A stretch of DNA of 60,854 nt from REEB509 sp049314555. Its GTDB lineage: Bacteria > Pseudomonadota > Alphaproteobacteria > Caulobacterales > Aquidulcibacteraceae. The DNA is taken from the NCBI GenBank assembly GCA_049314555.1, contig JBMOEW010000018.1:1-60854 (forward strand). Direction: 5' to 3'. Below the pieces are notes generated by a model. That model saw only the letters and a program-made list of their open reading frames with translations, did no database searches and was not told the origin of the DNA. Shown piece after piece: positions 24,884 through 33,913 of the stretch (its first letter is position 1; each line of letters starts with the position of its first letter). Position numbers and translations under genes: made by a program.

Positions 24884-26052
24884 CCCTCGCAATTGACATG
24901 ACAGAAGAGCAGTCGGCGATTGTCGACAGCGTGGCGCGCATTTGCGCAAACTACGACGATCATTTTTGGCTGAAGACAGACGAGACCGGGGCGTTTCCAG
25001 AAGCGTTTGTTCGAGACTTGGCCGCCGGTGGATGGCTTGGTGTGGCCATGCCGGAGGCCTATGGTGGCGCTGGGCTTGGGCTAACCGAGGCGGCCCTGGT
25101 TATGCAAACGATTGCGCAATCGGGGGCGGGGTTCTCCGGTGCTTCTGCGGTTCATCTGAATATCTTTGGGCCGATGCCAATCGTGAAGTTTGGCACCGAA
25201 GCTCAAAAACGACGTTTTCTGCCGCCCCTCATTTCCAACGAAGCGAAAAGCTGCTTTGCGGTGACGGAACCCAATTCCGGCCTCGACACGGCGAGCCTGG
25301 AAACGCGGGCGGTTAAGACCAGTTCCGGCTGGCGGATCCGCGGTCGCAAGATTTGGACGACCAGCGCGCAACGCGCGACCACAATTATGATCATTGCGCG
25401 CACCAAACCAAAAGAGGAATGCACAAAGCCAACCGAGGGGTTGTCGCTGTTTTATGCAGACTTTGATCGCAGCAAAATTGAAGCCAATCCGATCCCCAAG
25501 ATGGGTCGCAAGGCGGTGGAGTGTAACACCCTCTTTATTGAAGACTTGGAAGTGGACGAGGATCGCCTGATTGGCAAGGAAGGCGAGGGGTTCAAAATTC
25601 TCCTGTCTGGCCTCAATCCAGAGCGGGTCCTTTTTGCTGTTGAAGCCGTTGGGTTGGGCCGGGCAGCGCTTGCCCGGGCCGTGCAATATGCCAAGGAACG
25701 GGTGGTTTTTGGGCGCCCGATTGGGCAAAACCAGGGTGTGGCTCATCCGCTTGCGAAGTCTTGGGCGGAGTTGGAAGCAGCCAACCTTTTGGCCTTCAAG
25801 GCGGCTGCGCTTTACGATGCTGGGCGCGAGTGCGGGGCGGAGGCAAACGCTTCCAAATACCTTGGGGCGGAAGCCGGCTTTACCGCATGCGAAGCCAGTG
25901 TCTTGGCCCACGGCGGCATGGGATACGCGAAAGAGTATTTCGTAGAGCGTTACATGCGCGAAGCGATGATCGCTCGTATCGCGCCGGTCAGTCGGGAAAT
26001 GATCCTCAACTTTATCGCTGAGCGGGTCTTGGGATTGCCGAAAAGTTACTGA
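24880..26052 (+). CDS. Acyl-CoA dehydrogenase
   Basis: The 390-residue flavoprotein would form the 2,3-double bond of an acyl-CoA. The N-terminal helices, the middle beta domain with CFAVTEPNSGLDTASLETRA and the C-terminal domain with GRPIGQNQGVAHPLAKS and VLAHGGMGYAKEYFVERYMR are all present. The FAD-contact and dimer motifs are normal, and the Glu that acts as base is expected in the C-terminal domain but I did not assign it. The start overlaps the preceding FAD oxidoreductase by 4 bases, so the two are co-translated, an uncommon pairing of unknown meaning. Confidence 0.92.
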   Translation: MTLAIDMTEEQSAIVDSVARICANYDDHFWLKTDETGAFPEAFVRDLAAGGWLGVAMPEAYGGAGLGLTEAALVMQTIAQSGAGFSGASAVHLNIFGPMPIVKFGTEAQKRRFLPPLISNEAKSCFAVTEPNSGLDTASLETRAVKTSSGWRIRGRKIWTTSAQRATTIMIIARTKPKEECTKPTEGLSLFYADFDRSKIEANPIPKMGRKAVECNTLFIEDLEVDEDRLIGKEGEGFKILLSGLNPERVLFAVEAVGLGRAALARAVQYAKERVVFGRPIGQNQGVAHPLAKSWAELEAANLLAFKAAALYDAGRECGAEANASKYLGAEAGFTACEASVLAHGGMGYAKEYFVERYMREAMIARIAPVSREMILNFIAERVLGLPKSY

Positions 26053-26101
26053 GGGCAAAGGCCCTAACGCCAAGGCGCGCGAATCCCTGAATAAGTGAGG
26101 G

Positions 26102-26902
26102 ATGACTGATCCCGTTCGACCTGGTCCTGCCTCTCCCGTGCTGATCGCGTTGCAGCGCGGGGCGCAGGCGTCTGGCTCCAATTTTGACCTATTGCTGGCG
26201 ACCGCCCAAAGGGAATCTAGCCTAAACCCGAACGCACGAGCTGGAACGTCCAGCGCTTCAGGTCTGTTCCAGTTCATTGAGAGCACGTGGCTCGATATGG
26301 TTCGTCGGCATGGCGCGGATCATGGTTTGGGTGCCTATGCCAACCAGATCGACGTGCGGGGGGGGCGGTCGCATGTGGGGGATCCTGCGATGCGCCGCGA
26401 AATCCTAGCGCTTCGGTTTGATCCCGAGTTGTCTGCACGGATGGCTGGTGAGCTTTCCAGAGAAAACGCCGCATTCTTGGAAAGCCGGCTCGGGCGCCCA
26501 GCAAGCGCGGGGGAGCTGTATGCGGCGCATGTCATGGGGCCGGCTGGTGCATCGCGCCTGATTGCGGCGGCTAACGATGGCGCGCCTTCAGCGGCGGCGC
26601 TGTTTCCGCGGGAGGCAGCGGCGAACCGTCACCTGTTCTACACGCGGGACGGAACGGCGCGATCGGCTGCACAGCTGTTGGAGCGGTTGAACTTGAACCT
26701 TGGGGCGGCGGGAGAGCCGATGGCGGCGGTCCCGCCGGCCCCTGTCCAAGCGCCGGTTTCACCCAGTATCCCGCTGGTGGCGCCCGGCTTTCAGATGGTG
26801 TCCAGCACGACAACCCAGGCCCTGATCGACCTTGCGACCGGGCCTTGGGAGAGCGTATCGCGATTGCTTTTGGAGCCGGAACGACGCGAGGACGAGGCCT
26901 AG
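26102..26902 (+). CDS. Lytic transglycosylase-like (SLT domain) protein
   Basis: The 266-residue protein has a lysozyme-like SLT region at about residues 20-150: LLATAQRESSLNPNARAGTS, ASGLFQFIESTWLDMV, and GELYAAHVMGPAGASRLI. The Glu in QRESSLNP is the expected catalytic acid. The C-terminal 90 residues are Pro/Ala-rich with little structure. There is no obvious signal peptide from ATG 26102, so export would need another route or a different start. It converges with the CoA-transferase gene and overlaps its end by 4 bases. Confidence 0.78.
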   Translation: MTDPVRPGPASPVLIALQRGAQASGSNFDLLLATAQRESSLNPNARAGTSSASGLFQFIESTWLDMVRRHGADHGLGAYANQIDVRGGRSHVGDPAMRREILALRFDPELSARMAGELSRENAAFLESRLGRPASAGELYAAHVMGPAGASRLIAAANDGAPSAAALFPREAAANRHLFYTRDGTARSAAQLLERLNLNLGAAGEPMAAVPPAPVQAPVSPSIPLVAPGFQMVSSTTTQALIDLATGPWESVSRLLLEPERREDEA

Positions 26903-28104
26903 CGACCCTCCTTTACGGCCCCATGGGCGATGAGCGCGTCTACATCAGAGGCAGCAAATCCGGCCTCAGTCAGAATTTGGCGCGTATCTGCCCCTGGTCC
27001 TGGGGCGGGACCTTTTGGGCCATCGTCCAAGCCGGGAAAGCGCAAGGGGCCTCCTGGGGCCTTCATTGTGCCGCCGGATGCCAGAGGCGTTTCCACTACG
27101 CCACCTGCCGCGATGACTTGAGGATCTGCGACAGCTTGGGCCGGCGTTTGGACCGGGGCCCAGGCAATGTCTTGTTCGTCCAGTCTTTTGGCGACCTCTG
27201 AAAAGGTCATTTTTGCGAACGCCTCATCCAGCAACCCAACCAGGGCTGCCCCATTCTTCCGACGCGTCTTGAAACTTGTGAAGCGCTCGTCCTTGCTCAA
27301 GTGACTTGCATTCGCGGCTTCGCACAGTTTTGGCCAGTCGTGCTCGTTCTGGCGGGGGACGATGGTTAGCCATTGTTCGTCTTTGGTTTTGAAGAAATTG
27401 GCGATGGGATTGACCGCGTCATGCCGGGGGCGATTGTTGGCGACACGGCCAAAGACGTGTTGGATCGCCAAGTCTGAGCCCAGGGCATAGGTTGCGGCGC
27501 GCAGCAGCGAGGCTTCCACAAGCCGGCCCTTGCCGGTTTTGGAGCGCTCAAACAAGGCAGCCATGACGCCGGCGACCGTGGCCATCGACGTGATGTGATC
27601 GCCCATCGCCGTGCGGATCTGGATCGGCTCTTCGCCCTTGTTCGTCATGAGGTCGGCCATACCGGACCTGGACCAGAAAGCAGCGATGTCGAAGCCCGGG
27701 CGATCGACATCGGGACCGGTGAGGCCGAAACCGGTCACGCTTGCGTAGACGAGGCCTGGGTTGCCACGACTGACGGTCCCATAGTCCAAACCAGCCCGTG
27801 CCAAGCCGCCCGGACGAACGTTCGTCACAAACACGTCTGCTTGGGCAATCAAGCGTTGGATGACGTCTCTGCCTTCTGGCTTTTGGGTGTCGATCACGAT
27901 GGAGCGCTTGCCGCGATTGTCGAGGTCGAAAACGGGGTTGCCGGCGCTTTCGGCCCCAATCGTTTCAAAGAAGCGCCGGATGGGGTCGCCGCCGGGCGGT
28001 TCGATCTTGATCACGCTGGCACCCCAATCGGCCATAATGCCAGCAGCGCCGGGGGCTGCGATGTAAGTGGCATGCTCAACGACCTTTAAGCCTTGTAGTA
28101 GCAT
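26899..28104 (-). CDS. CaiB/BaiF-type (class III) CoA-transferase
   Basis: Family III CoA-transferases move CoA between carboxylic acids and include racemase-like members. The 401-residue protein has LKVVEHATYIAAPGAAGIMADWGASVIKIEPPGGDPIRR at the start, then the catalytic Asp region NRGKRSIVIDTQKPEGRD, and YASVTGFGLTGPDVDRPGFD in the middle. The length is normal. Neighbouring acyl-CoA dehydrogenase genes suggest fatty or branched acid catabolism. The protein starts MLLQGLKVVEHA at 28104. Confidence 0.92.
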   Translation of the reverse strand: MLLQGLKVVEHATYIAAPGAAGIMADWGASVIKIEPPGGDPIRRFFETIGAESAGNPVFDLDNRGKRSIVIDTQKPEGRDVIQRLIAQADVFVTNVRPGGLARAGLDYGTVSRGNPGLVYASVTGFGLTGPDVDRPGFDIAAFWSRSGMADLMTNKGEEPIQIRTAMGDHITSMATVAGVMAALFERSKTGKGRLVEASLLRAATYALGSDLAIQHVFGRVANNRPRHDAVNPIANFFKTKDEQWLTIVPRQNEHDWPKLCEAANASHLSKDERFTSFKTRRKNGAALVGLLDEAFAKMTFSEVAKRLDEQDIAWAPVQTPAQAVADPQVIAAGGVVETPLASGGTMKAPGGPLRFPGLDDGPKGPAPGPGADTRQILTEAGFAASDVDALIAHGAVKEGR

Positions 28105-28236
28105 GTAACTGTATCTCCCCTTCGATGCGTGGATGTGCGTTGAGCAACCACTCTTTAATAAAATACGGCGAACGTCTGACTGTGGGCGAGATTCGCTCGC
28201 GCGTGTTCAAAAGTGTAGCGGAAAGCGGTTCTGTCG

Positions 28237-29379
28237 ATGTCCATCGTAACGATGAGATCGCGTTTGACTGACACGGATGTGCGGTCACTGGTCAAGGGCT
28301 TGACCGATGAAGATCGCGCTCAGGCGGCGCATAAGATCTGCCGGGCCATCGATTCAAGCGATATGACAGACGACGAACGGGTCTATGCGGAAGAGATCGT
28401 TCGGATCATGGCGCACGACGCGGCTACGCTCGTCAGACGGGCGTTGGCGGTGGCTATGAAGAATTCGCCGAAGTTGCCGCGGGAAGTTGCCAATAAGCTC
28501 GCGCGCGATATCGATAGCGTGGCAATGCCAGTGTTGATGAGTTCGCCGGCGCTTAGCGATGCAGATCTTATTGAGATTATCCGGACCTGTCCGCCCAACC
28601 GGCAGGTTGCCTGCGCTAGCCGGGACAAGATTTCGACTGCGGTTACTGATGCGATTACCACGTTTGGTGCCGCTGCGGCTGTGGAACGCGCGCTTGCCAA
28701 CGATGGGGCCACATTCGAGGAAGCCGGCCTTGATCGGGCTTTGCATCGGTTCGGAGACCGCGAGGGCGTCACATCCGCGATGGCGCGCCGTCCAACTTTG
28801 CCGGTGGCTATTGCTGAGAAGCTGGTATCGATTGTTTCAGGTGAAGTGTTCGATCACTTGGTCAATCATCATGCACTTCCCCCGCAGCTTGCGATTGATC
28901 TTGCGATCGGGGCACGGGAACGCGCCACGGTGGACCTGATCGAGCAAGCCGCACGGCAAAGCGACCTCGCGCGGTTTGTGCAGCAGTTGAACCTGCATGG
29001 CCGGCTGACCCCATCGCTTCTCATGCGGGGCATGTGCTTGGGGCACTTGGCTTTTGTAGAGCATTCCCTGGCGGAGCTGGCGGGACTTCCGTACCACCGC
29101 GTTTGGCTGATGGTCCATGACAACGGCCCCCTGGGACTCCAGACCCTGTTCGAGCGTTGCGGCCTGCCGGCTCGATTGCTTGCCCCGTTCCGGGCCGGGA
29201 TCGAAGTCTATCACGAGATTACCGGCGACGGCACGGAGCGCGAAACCTGCGTGTTCCGGGCACGCATGATCGAGCGGGTGCTGACGCTTTTCCAAAACGT
29301 GCCGCGTGACGATCTGGACTATCTGCTTGAAAAGCTCAACGCGACGGGTGAGCGGTCTAGCGTTGCAATGTCGCTCTGA
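28237..29379 (+). CDS. DUF2336 protein
   Basis: The 380-residue all-helical protein matches the DUF2336 family, abundant in Alphaproteobacteria and of unsettled function, with HEAT-like repeats. Visible features are LTDTDVRSLVKGLTDEDRAQAAHKICRAI at the start, VMSSPALSDADLIEIIRTC in the middle and a long C-terminal helical part. Some members sit beside signalling genes. Here a degenerate EAL gene lies on the opposite strand and its 3' end overlaps this gene by 61 bases. The start could be ATG 28237 or 28252. Confidence 0.82.
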   Translation: MSIVTMRSRLTDTDVRSLVKGLTDEDRAQAAHKICRAIDSSDMTDDERVYAEEIVRIMAHDAATLVRRALAVAMKNSPKLPREVANKLARDIDSVAMPVLMSSPALSDADLIEIIRTCPPNRQVACASRDKISTAVTDAITTFGAAAAVERALANDGATFEEAGLDRALHRFGDREGVTSAMARRPTLPVAIAEKLVSIVSGEVFDHLVNHHALPPQLAIDLAIGARERATVDLIEQAARQSDLARFVQQLNLHGRLTPSLLMRGMCLGHLAFVEHSLAELAGLPYHRVWLMVHDNGPLGLQTLFERCGLPARLLAPFRAGIEVYHEITGDGTERETCVFRARMIERVLTLFQNVPRDDLDYLLEKLNATGERSSVAMSL

Positions 29380-30029
29380 GGGGTCAGAACCGGCAGCGCA
29401 TCGCTGAATTGTCCTTCGGCGTGGTCAAACCCAGCATTCAGCCAGAGCCTGGCCGCTTCGGCGGTTTGGACAGCCTCTACCGTAAGGGTCAGTCGGGCTT
29501 CGCGCGCCGCAAGGATCCGCCGCCCGAGGTGGTCGCGGTCCAGCGCATCGATCGCGATGAAGGGCGAGGGTGCCGTTTCTGCGGTCATCACCACTTCGGC
29601 ATAAAGCGAGCGCGCCTGAGCGCCAAACGGGAGGGGGCATTGTGGATCTGCCCTCAGCGCGATGCGCCAACCAAGGGCGCGCAACTCTTGAGCCAACGGC
29701 AGGGAACGGGCGATAAGGGCGCGCTCTTCGATTTCAAAGGTCAATTGGCCGGGGGTGAGCCCTGCTGCGCGGGCGGCCTGATCCAGGGCGCTCGCTTGGT
29801 TTGGCATGGAAAGGCGTTCGCTCAAGGACAGCGAGAGCGGGCCTGGGGCCCCTTGGGCGGTCCAGGCGGCTTGGCCGATCTGAAGGGCCGCTTGGGCCTG
29901 TGCCGGCGAGCTCAGATAGGGGCCTTCAAGGCGCGCGCCGACCAATCGACCTGTGCGCAGATCGTGGCGCGGGCATAGTCTTGGGGCGGTATATCTGGAC
30001 GACATCTGCGAACCTTGGGGTGTTGCCAT
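29319..30029 (-). CDS. Degenerate EAL-domain protein
   Basis: The 236-residue protein looks like a shortened EAL (c-di-GMP phosphodiesterase) fold. TFEIEERALI matches the second acidic strand (LEITE type), WRIALRADPQCPLPF stands where the DDFGTGYSS loop should be, and GFDHAEGQFSDALPVL corresponds to the terminal G-x-G/A region. The signature EAL at the start of the domain and the Asp-Asp pair are missing, so catalysis is unlikely; it may bind c-di-GMP or a partner. It converges on the DUF2336 gene with a 61-base overlap. ATG 30029 follows GGTGAG. Confidence 0.6.
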   Translation of the reverse strand: MATPQGSQMSSRYTAPRLCPRHDLRTGRLVGARLEGPYLSSPAQAQAALQIGQAAWTAQGAPGPLSLSLSERLSMPNQASALDQAARAAGLTPGQLTFEIEERALIARSLPLAQELRALGWRIALRADPQCPLPFGAQARSLYAEVVMTAETAPSPFIAIDALDRDHLGRRILAAREARLTLTVEAVQTAEAARLWLNAGFDHAEGQFSDALPVLTPQSDIATLDRSPVALSFSSR

Positions 30030-30122
30030 TGGCTCACCTTACAACGTTGCGGTTAAAATTCGGTCCCTGCTTTGGTGAGGTGACTGGTTGCACTTGGGGG
30101 AAACGAGGCCCAAAGGAGGGGC

Positions 30123-30917
30123 ATGGCTGACGATCCACCCCTGCTCATGGCTGCTACGATCCTACTTGTGCGGGAGGTGCCGGAACTTGAGGTGTTGATG
30201 GTGGAACGCCACCACCAGATCGATTTTGCTTCCGGCGCGCTGGTTTTTCCGGGGGGGAAGTCTGCCGAGACTGACCATCCGCGGTTTTGGGACGGTCATG
30301 TGCATGGCGCTGAAGCGACCAGTGCGACCTTAGACGGATTGAAGGTCGCTGCCATTCGGGAGGCGTTTGAAGAGAGCGGGCTTTTGATCGCTCGGCATGC
30401 GGCACATAAGCCTCAAAATGCCCTTGTTTTGCCCGGGGGCTTTCCCGAGACCTCCGCGCGACGGGCGGCTATCGCTGCGGGAACGCATGACTTTCGGTTA
30501 GCCGTGGCCGCGGACGGCTTGGCGCTGGCCCTCGATCAGCTCACCTTGTTTGCCCATTGGGTGACGCCAAAGGGAATGCCGAAGCGCTTTGACACCTATT
30601 TCTTCATTGCTGCGGCACCGCCTGGGCAGTGGGCGCGACACGATGGGCACGAAGCGGTTGATGCGGTTTGGCTCACGCCTAAGGCCGCCCTTGCTGCGGC
30701 AAACGCTGGAGCGCGGAAGATTATCTTCCCTACGCGGCTTAATCTCGAATTGCTTGATCGCTCAAGTTCGGTTGATGCAGCGATCAGTGCCGCACGGGAA
30801 CGCACGCTGGTGCGCGTTGAGCCGGAGATTTCCCGTCAGGACGGCGTGCTCATGTTGAGCATCCCCGAAGAAGCGGGTTACGGCGCGATTCGTGTGCCTT
30901 TGACGGAAGCCACCTAG
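30123..30917 (+). CDS. Nudix hydrolase (NUDT19-like)
   Basis: The 264-residue protein has a Nudix fold with a long insertion inside the Nudix box: it starts VFPGGKSAETDHPRFW and ends IREAFEESGLLI about 35 residues later, so the spacing GX5EX7REUXEEXGU is broken by the insert as in NUDT19-type enzymes that cleave CoA or related diphosphates. Substrate is inferred only. The 3' end overlaps the Hpt gene (-) by 4 bases. Confidence 0.85.
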   Translation: MADDPPLLMAATILLVREVPELEVLMVERHHQIDFASGALVFPGGKSAETDHPRFWDGHVHGAEATSATLDGLKVAAIREAFEESGLLIARHAAHKPQNALVLPGGFPETSARRAAIAAGTHDFRLAVAADGLALALDQLTLFAHWVTPKGMPKRFDTYFFIAAAPPGQWARHDGHEAVDAVWLTPKAALAAANAGARKIIFPTRLNLELLDRSSSVDAAISAARERTLVRVEPEISRQDGVLMLSIPEEAGYGAIRVPLTEAT

Positions 30918-31408
30918 TCGGGCGCGACGCCGAGGGCCAAGACGCGTTGTTCCAGTTCGGTGACCAATGCCAGGCCTACGGGATGGTCTGAGGCCTTGAC
31001 CTTATCGCGCACGATGGCGCGCATGGTTTCGACGTGCGCCTCGACCAGATGCGGCATGGTGCGGGCCGCTGCTTTGCCTTCTGGGGTATCGATCAACCGG
31101 CAGAGTGATCCCGCGATCCGGGTGATAAATGGGTACTCATAGGTAGCACCGAGGCCTTTTGCGTCATGGACGATGCCATGAAGCGTTTCGAGCGCCCCGT
31201 CAGACCAGCCAGCGATGCGGGCGGCGTTGCGTGCTTGTGTGATCTTCGTGATTTCTTCTTCCATCCACGACTGGAACTCGCCGGATAGGCTCGCAAGGGC
31301 AGCTTCAGCCCGCTTTAGAGCTGTTTCGTCGAAGGCCGGTATCGCGCCACCAAGCTTTTCCTTGAGCGGATTGCGCAGGGAGATCGGGCGGGAAGACGAC
31401 TGCGTCAT
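30914..31408 (-). CDS. Hpt (histidine phosphotransfer) domain protein
   Basis: The 164-residue helical protein contains VHDAKGLGATYEYP, matching the phosphorylated-His motif H-x-x-K-G-x-x of Hpt domains, in a four-helix region at about residues 30-150. Such proteins carry phosphate between a hybrid kinase and a response regulator. No kinase or regulator is adjacent. It converges on the Nudix gene. Confidence 0.7.
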   Translation of the reverse strand: MTQSSSRPISLRNPLKEKLGGAIPAFDETALKRAEAALASLSGEFQSWMEEEITKITQARNAARIAGWSDGALETLHGIVHDAKGLGATYEYPFITRIAGSLCRLIDTPEGKAAARTMPHLVEAHVETMRAIVRDKVKASDHPVGLALVTELEQRVLALGVAPD

Positions 31409-31504
31409 GGGCTATCCTCAAAATCGAAGGCGCGGTCGTCGACCGTTCAGATCGTTATTGTATCGCCGATGTGCCCTAATGAACCGTTGCAGCGTAAAGG
31501 CCAG

Positions 31505-32263
31505 CTAAACCGTAAACTGTTCCCGCAGGACGCGCTCGTCCAGCGCCGCCCCAGGGTCGAACAGCATGGTTAAAGAGACCGTCGCGTCTTCTTGGATATC
31601 CACCGAGACGACCTGGCGGATTTCCAGATTATCAGCCGCCGTGCTCACCGGGCGAAGTTCTGGGTCCAGTACCTCAAAGCGCACTTGGGCATCATGGGCC
31701 AGAAGTGCGCCGCGCCAACGACGCGGGCGAAAGGGGCTGACGGGAGTTAAGGCCAGAAGACGGGCGCTGATGGGTACGATCGGGCCATGGGCGGACAGAT
31801 TATAGGCCGTTGAGCCGGCGGGGGTTGCAACCATCACGCCGTCGCAATGGAGTTCGGGCAGGCGTTCGGCGCCATCGACCGAGATGCGGATGCGTGCGGT
31901 CTGAGCGGTTTCGCGGAACAAGGATACTTCGTTGATTGCGCGTTCTTCAACAACACTGCCGTCAAGCCGTTTGGCGCGCGCTATCAAGGGGCGAAGGCGC
32001 ACGGGCTCTGCCTTTGTGAGGCGCTCGATAAGGTTAAGCTCTGAAAAGTCGTTCATCAGAAAGCCGAGCGTGCCGCGGTTCATGCCGTAGACCGGCTTTC
32101 TGTCTTGGATGCGCCGGCGCAGAACATCCAGCATTTGTCCGTCCCCGCCAATGCATACAACGACTTCGGCAGCATCTTCACCGCAATCGCCGTAGGTGTG
32201 TCGAAGCCTACGTAAAGCATCCTGAGCTTCAGGGCGCGGGCTCGCGGTGAAAGACAGTTTCAT
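31505..32263 (-). CDS. nadK: NAD kinase
   Basis: The enzyme phosphorylates NAD to NADP in the cytoplasm. The 252-residue protein has the GGDG motif (VVCIGGDGQMLDVLRR), NRGTLGFLMNDF, the conserved ATPAGSTAYNLSAHGPI and the C-terminal VSVDIQEDATVSLTMLFD. The length is near that of other short alphaproteobacterial NAD kinases. The ATG at 32263 gives MKLSFTASPRPEA. Confidence 0.94.
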   Translation of the reverse strand: MKLSFTASPRPEAQDALRRLRHTYGDCGEDAAEVVVCIGGDGQMLDVLRRRIQDRKPVYGMNRGTLGFLMNDFSELNLIERLTKAEPVRLRPLIARAKRLDGSVVEERAINEVSLFRETAQTARIRISVDGAERLPELHCDGVMVATPAGSTAYNLSAHGPIVPISARLLALTPVSPFRPRRWRGALLAHDAQVRFEVLDPELRPVSTAADNLEIRQVVSVDIQEDATVSLTMLFDPGAALDERVLREQFTV

Positions 32264-32394
32264 CTAAGTTCCTGCTGTTCGAACCGTTTTTCTGCTTGCG
32301 ACGCAAGTCACGCTTTGTATTGGCTCAAGGGGAGGCTATCATCAGCGACCCAAAGGCGACAGGGGCCGCGGTCAGACAATTTGGGAGGCCCGAC

Positions 32395-33162
32395 ATGGCG
32401 GATGGTGCTGAAGGCTCACTTAAAGGGCGTGTTTCGAGCGATGAATGGCAGGCGCGCGTTGATTTGGCGGCGCTCTATCGGCTGGCTGCCTTGCACGGCT
32501 GGGGTGACATGATTTTCACCCATATCTCGATACGGGTTCCGGGGCCAGAACATCACTTTTTGATCAATCCGTATGGGTTTCTGTTTGACGAAATCACGGC
32601 GTCGAGCCTTGTGAAAGTGGACTTGGAGGGCAATGTCGTTGCCCCGACGCCCTATTTCATCAATCCAGCCGGCTTTACGATCCATTCGGCCATTCACGCC
32701 GCGCGCGAAGATGCGATGGCGGTGATCCATCTGCACACTGATGCCGGTGTTGCCGTTTCTGCGCACAAGTCGGGTCTGCTTCCGATCACCCAGCACGCGT
32801 TGATTGCGATGCCGCAGCTTGCCTACCATGACTATGAAGGGATCGCGCTGAACCTCGATGAACGCGAACGCATCGTGAAAGATCTGGGCGATAAAACTTT
32901 GTTGCTTTTGCGTAACCATGGCACTCTGGCGGTGGGGCCGACTGCGGCTGCAGCCTTTATGGGCATCTATTTTCTGGAGCGGGCATGCCAGATGCAGGTG
33001 ATGGCTATGAGTGCTGGGGCGGACGGGGTGCTGATTGCTCCGGACTCCGCGCAGGCGGAGGTCCTATCGCAGTTTTCGGGGGGACCGGGACGGATCGGGC
33101 AGCTTGCTTGGAACGGACTGTTGCGAAAACTGGATCGCGAAGCCCCTGGCTACGACAGCTAA
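32395..33162 (+). CDS. Class II aldolase / adducin-like protein
   Basis: The 255-residue protein has the family pattern: GWGDMIFTHISIRVPG, HFLINPYGFLFDEIT, the zinc-binding HLHTDAGVAVSAH and LLLRNHGTLAVGPTA. Family members include fuculose-phosphate and related aldolases and demethylmenaquinone-type enzymes; substrate unknown. ATG 32395 follows GGGAGG. Immediately after the stop a broken outer-membrane-like gene starts. Confidence 0.88.
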   Translation: MADGAEGSLKGRVSSDEWQARVDLAALYRLAALHGWGDMIFTHISIRVPGPEHHFLINPYGFLFDEITASSLVKVDLEGNVVAPTPYFINPAGFTIHSAIHAAREDAMAVIHLHTDAGVAVSAHKSGLLPITQHALIAMPQLAYHDYEGIALNLDERERIVKDLGDKTLLLLRNHGTLAVGPTAAAAFMGIYFLERACQMQVMAMSAGADGVLIAPDSAQAEVLSQFSGGPGRIGQLAWNGLLRKLDREAPGYDS

Positions 33163-33795
33163 CACTTCTGTTTGCAGCATTACCGACACCGCTGCTGGCC
33201 GGTGCCTGGGTGGCGAGCGACAGTAGCGAGGCGATTTACACCGCACGTTATCTGTCCACCGATCGCTGCGAAGGCGTTGAAACGCAGGCGTATTGGGAGC
33301 GTGGCGTTGGCGGGCGGCGCGCGTTTGTGGGCAAGAAATGGGCGTCTGCGGACGTTGCGGGATAAGGCCTAACGGGCTGGCGAAGCGAAGCGCTTACTGG
33401 GCGCAAGCAGCGGTTGGGCACGTTTGGCCCTGTGACCGTTGCGGGGCAAGTTAGCCTGGTTGGCGAAGATCTTGGGTCTGAGCCGGTCGCGGTTGGGGCT
33501 GAAGCGCTGCTTGGTGCAGGCTTGTCCTTGCCAGCACAGGCGTTCGTTAACGTGGAGGCGGGGTTGCGCGACCCCGGGTTTGGCACGACCTAGCGCAGCG
33601 AAATCGACGGGCATATCCCGCGGTCGCTGGTTGGCCTATGGGCAAGCCATCGTAGACGAAGAGATACAGCCGCGTTGGGAAGTGAACAGTGTTTGGTTTG
33701 TGCGCCCGGGCTTGGGGCTACAAATCGGCGCACGGGCCGGGGGGTTTGGCAACGAGCGCGCGATTACCTTGGGGGTGTGGCGAAGGCGCACTTAG
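33150..33795 (+). pseudogene. Broken beta-barrel-like secreted protein gene
   Basis: The remains read LLFAALPTPLLAGAW (signal peptide), then a frame with TAA at 33363-33365 and TAG at 33591-33593, and a frameshift between about 33594 and 33640 into WLAYGQAIVDEEIQPRW, FVRPGLGLQIGARAGGFG and a terminal GVWRRRT. Segments such as LRDPGFGTT and VRPGLGLQIGARAG look like alternating strands of a small outer-membrane barrel. No start codon is left; the signal region overlaps the end of the aldolase gene. The intact protein was about 210 residues. The product's function is unknown. Confidence 0.65.
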
Positions 33796-33913
33796 TTTTC
33801 CCCTGATTTAGCACCAATGGCGCGGCGTTTGCGTACACAACTGCGGGGCGCTGGACTTTTCGGCCTTAAAGGGCCAATCCACAGCGCGGAGCCTTTTTGC
33901 GCGGGACATAGAA

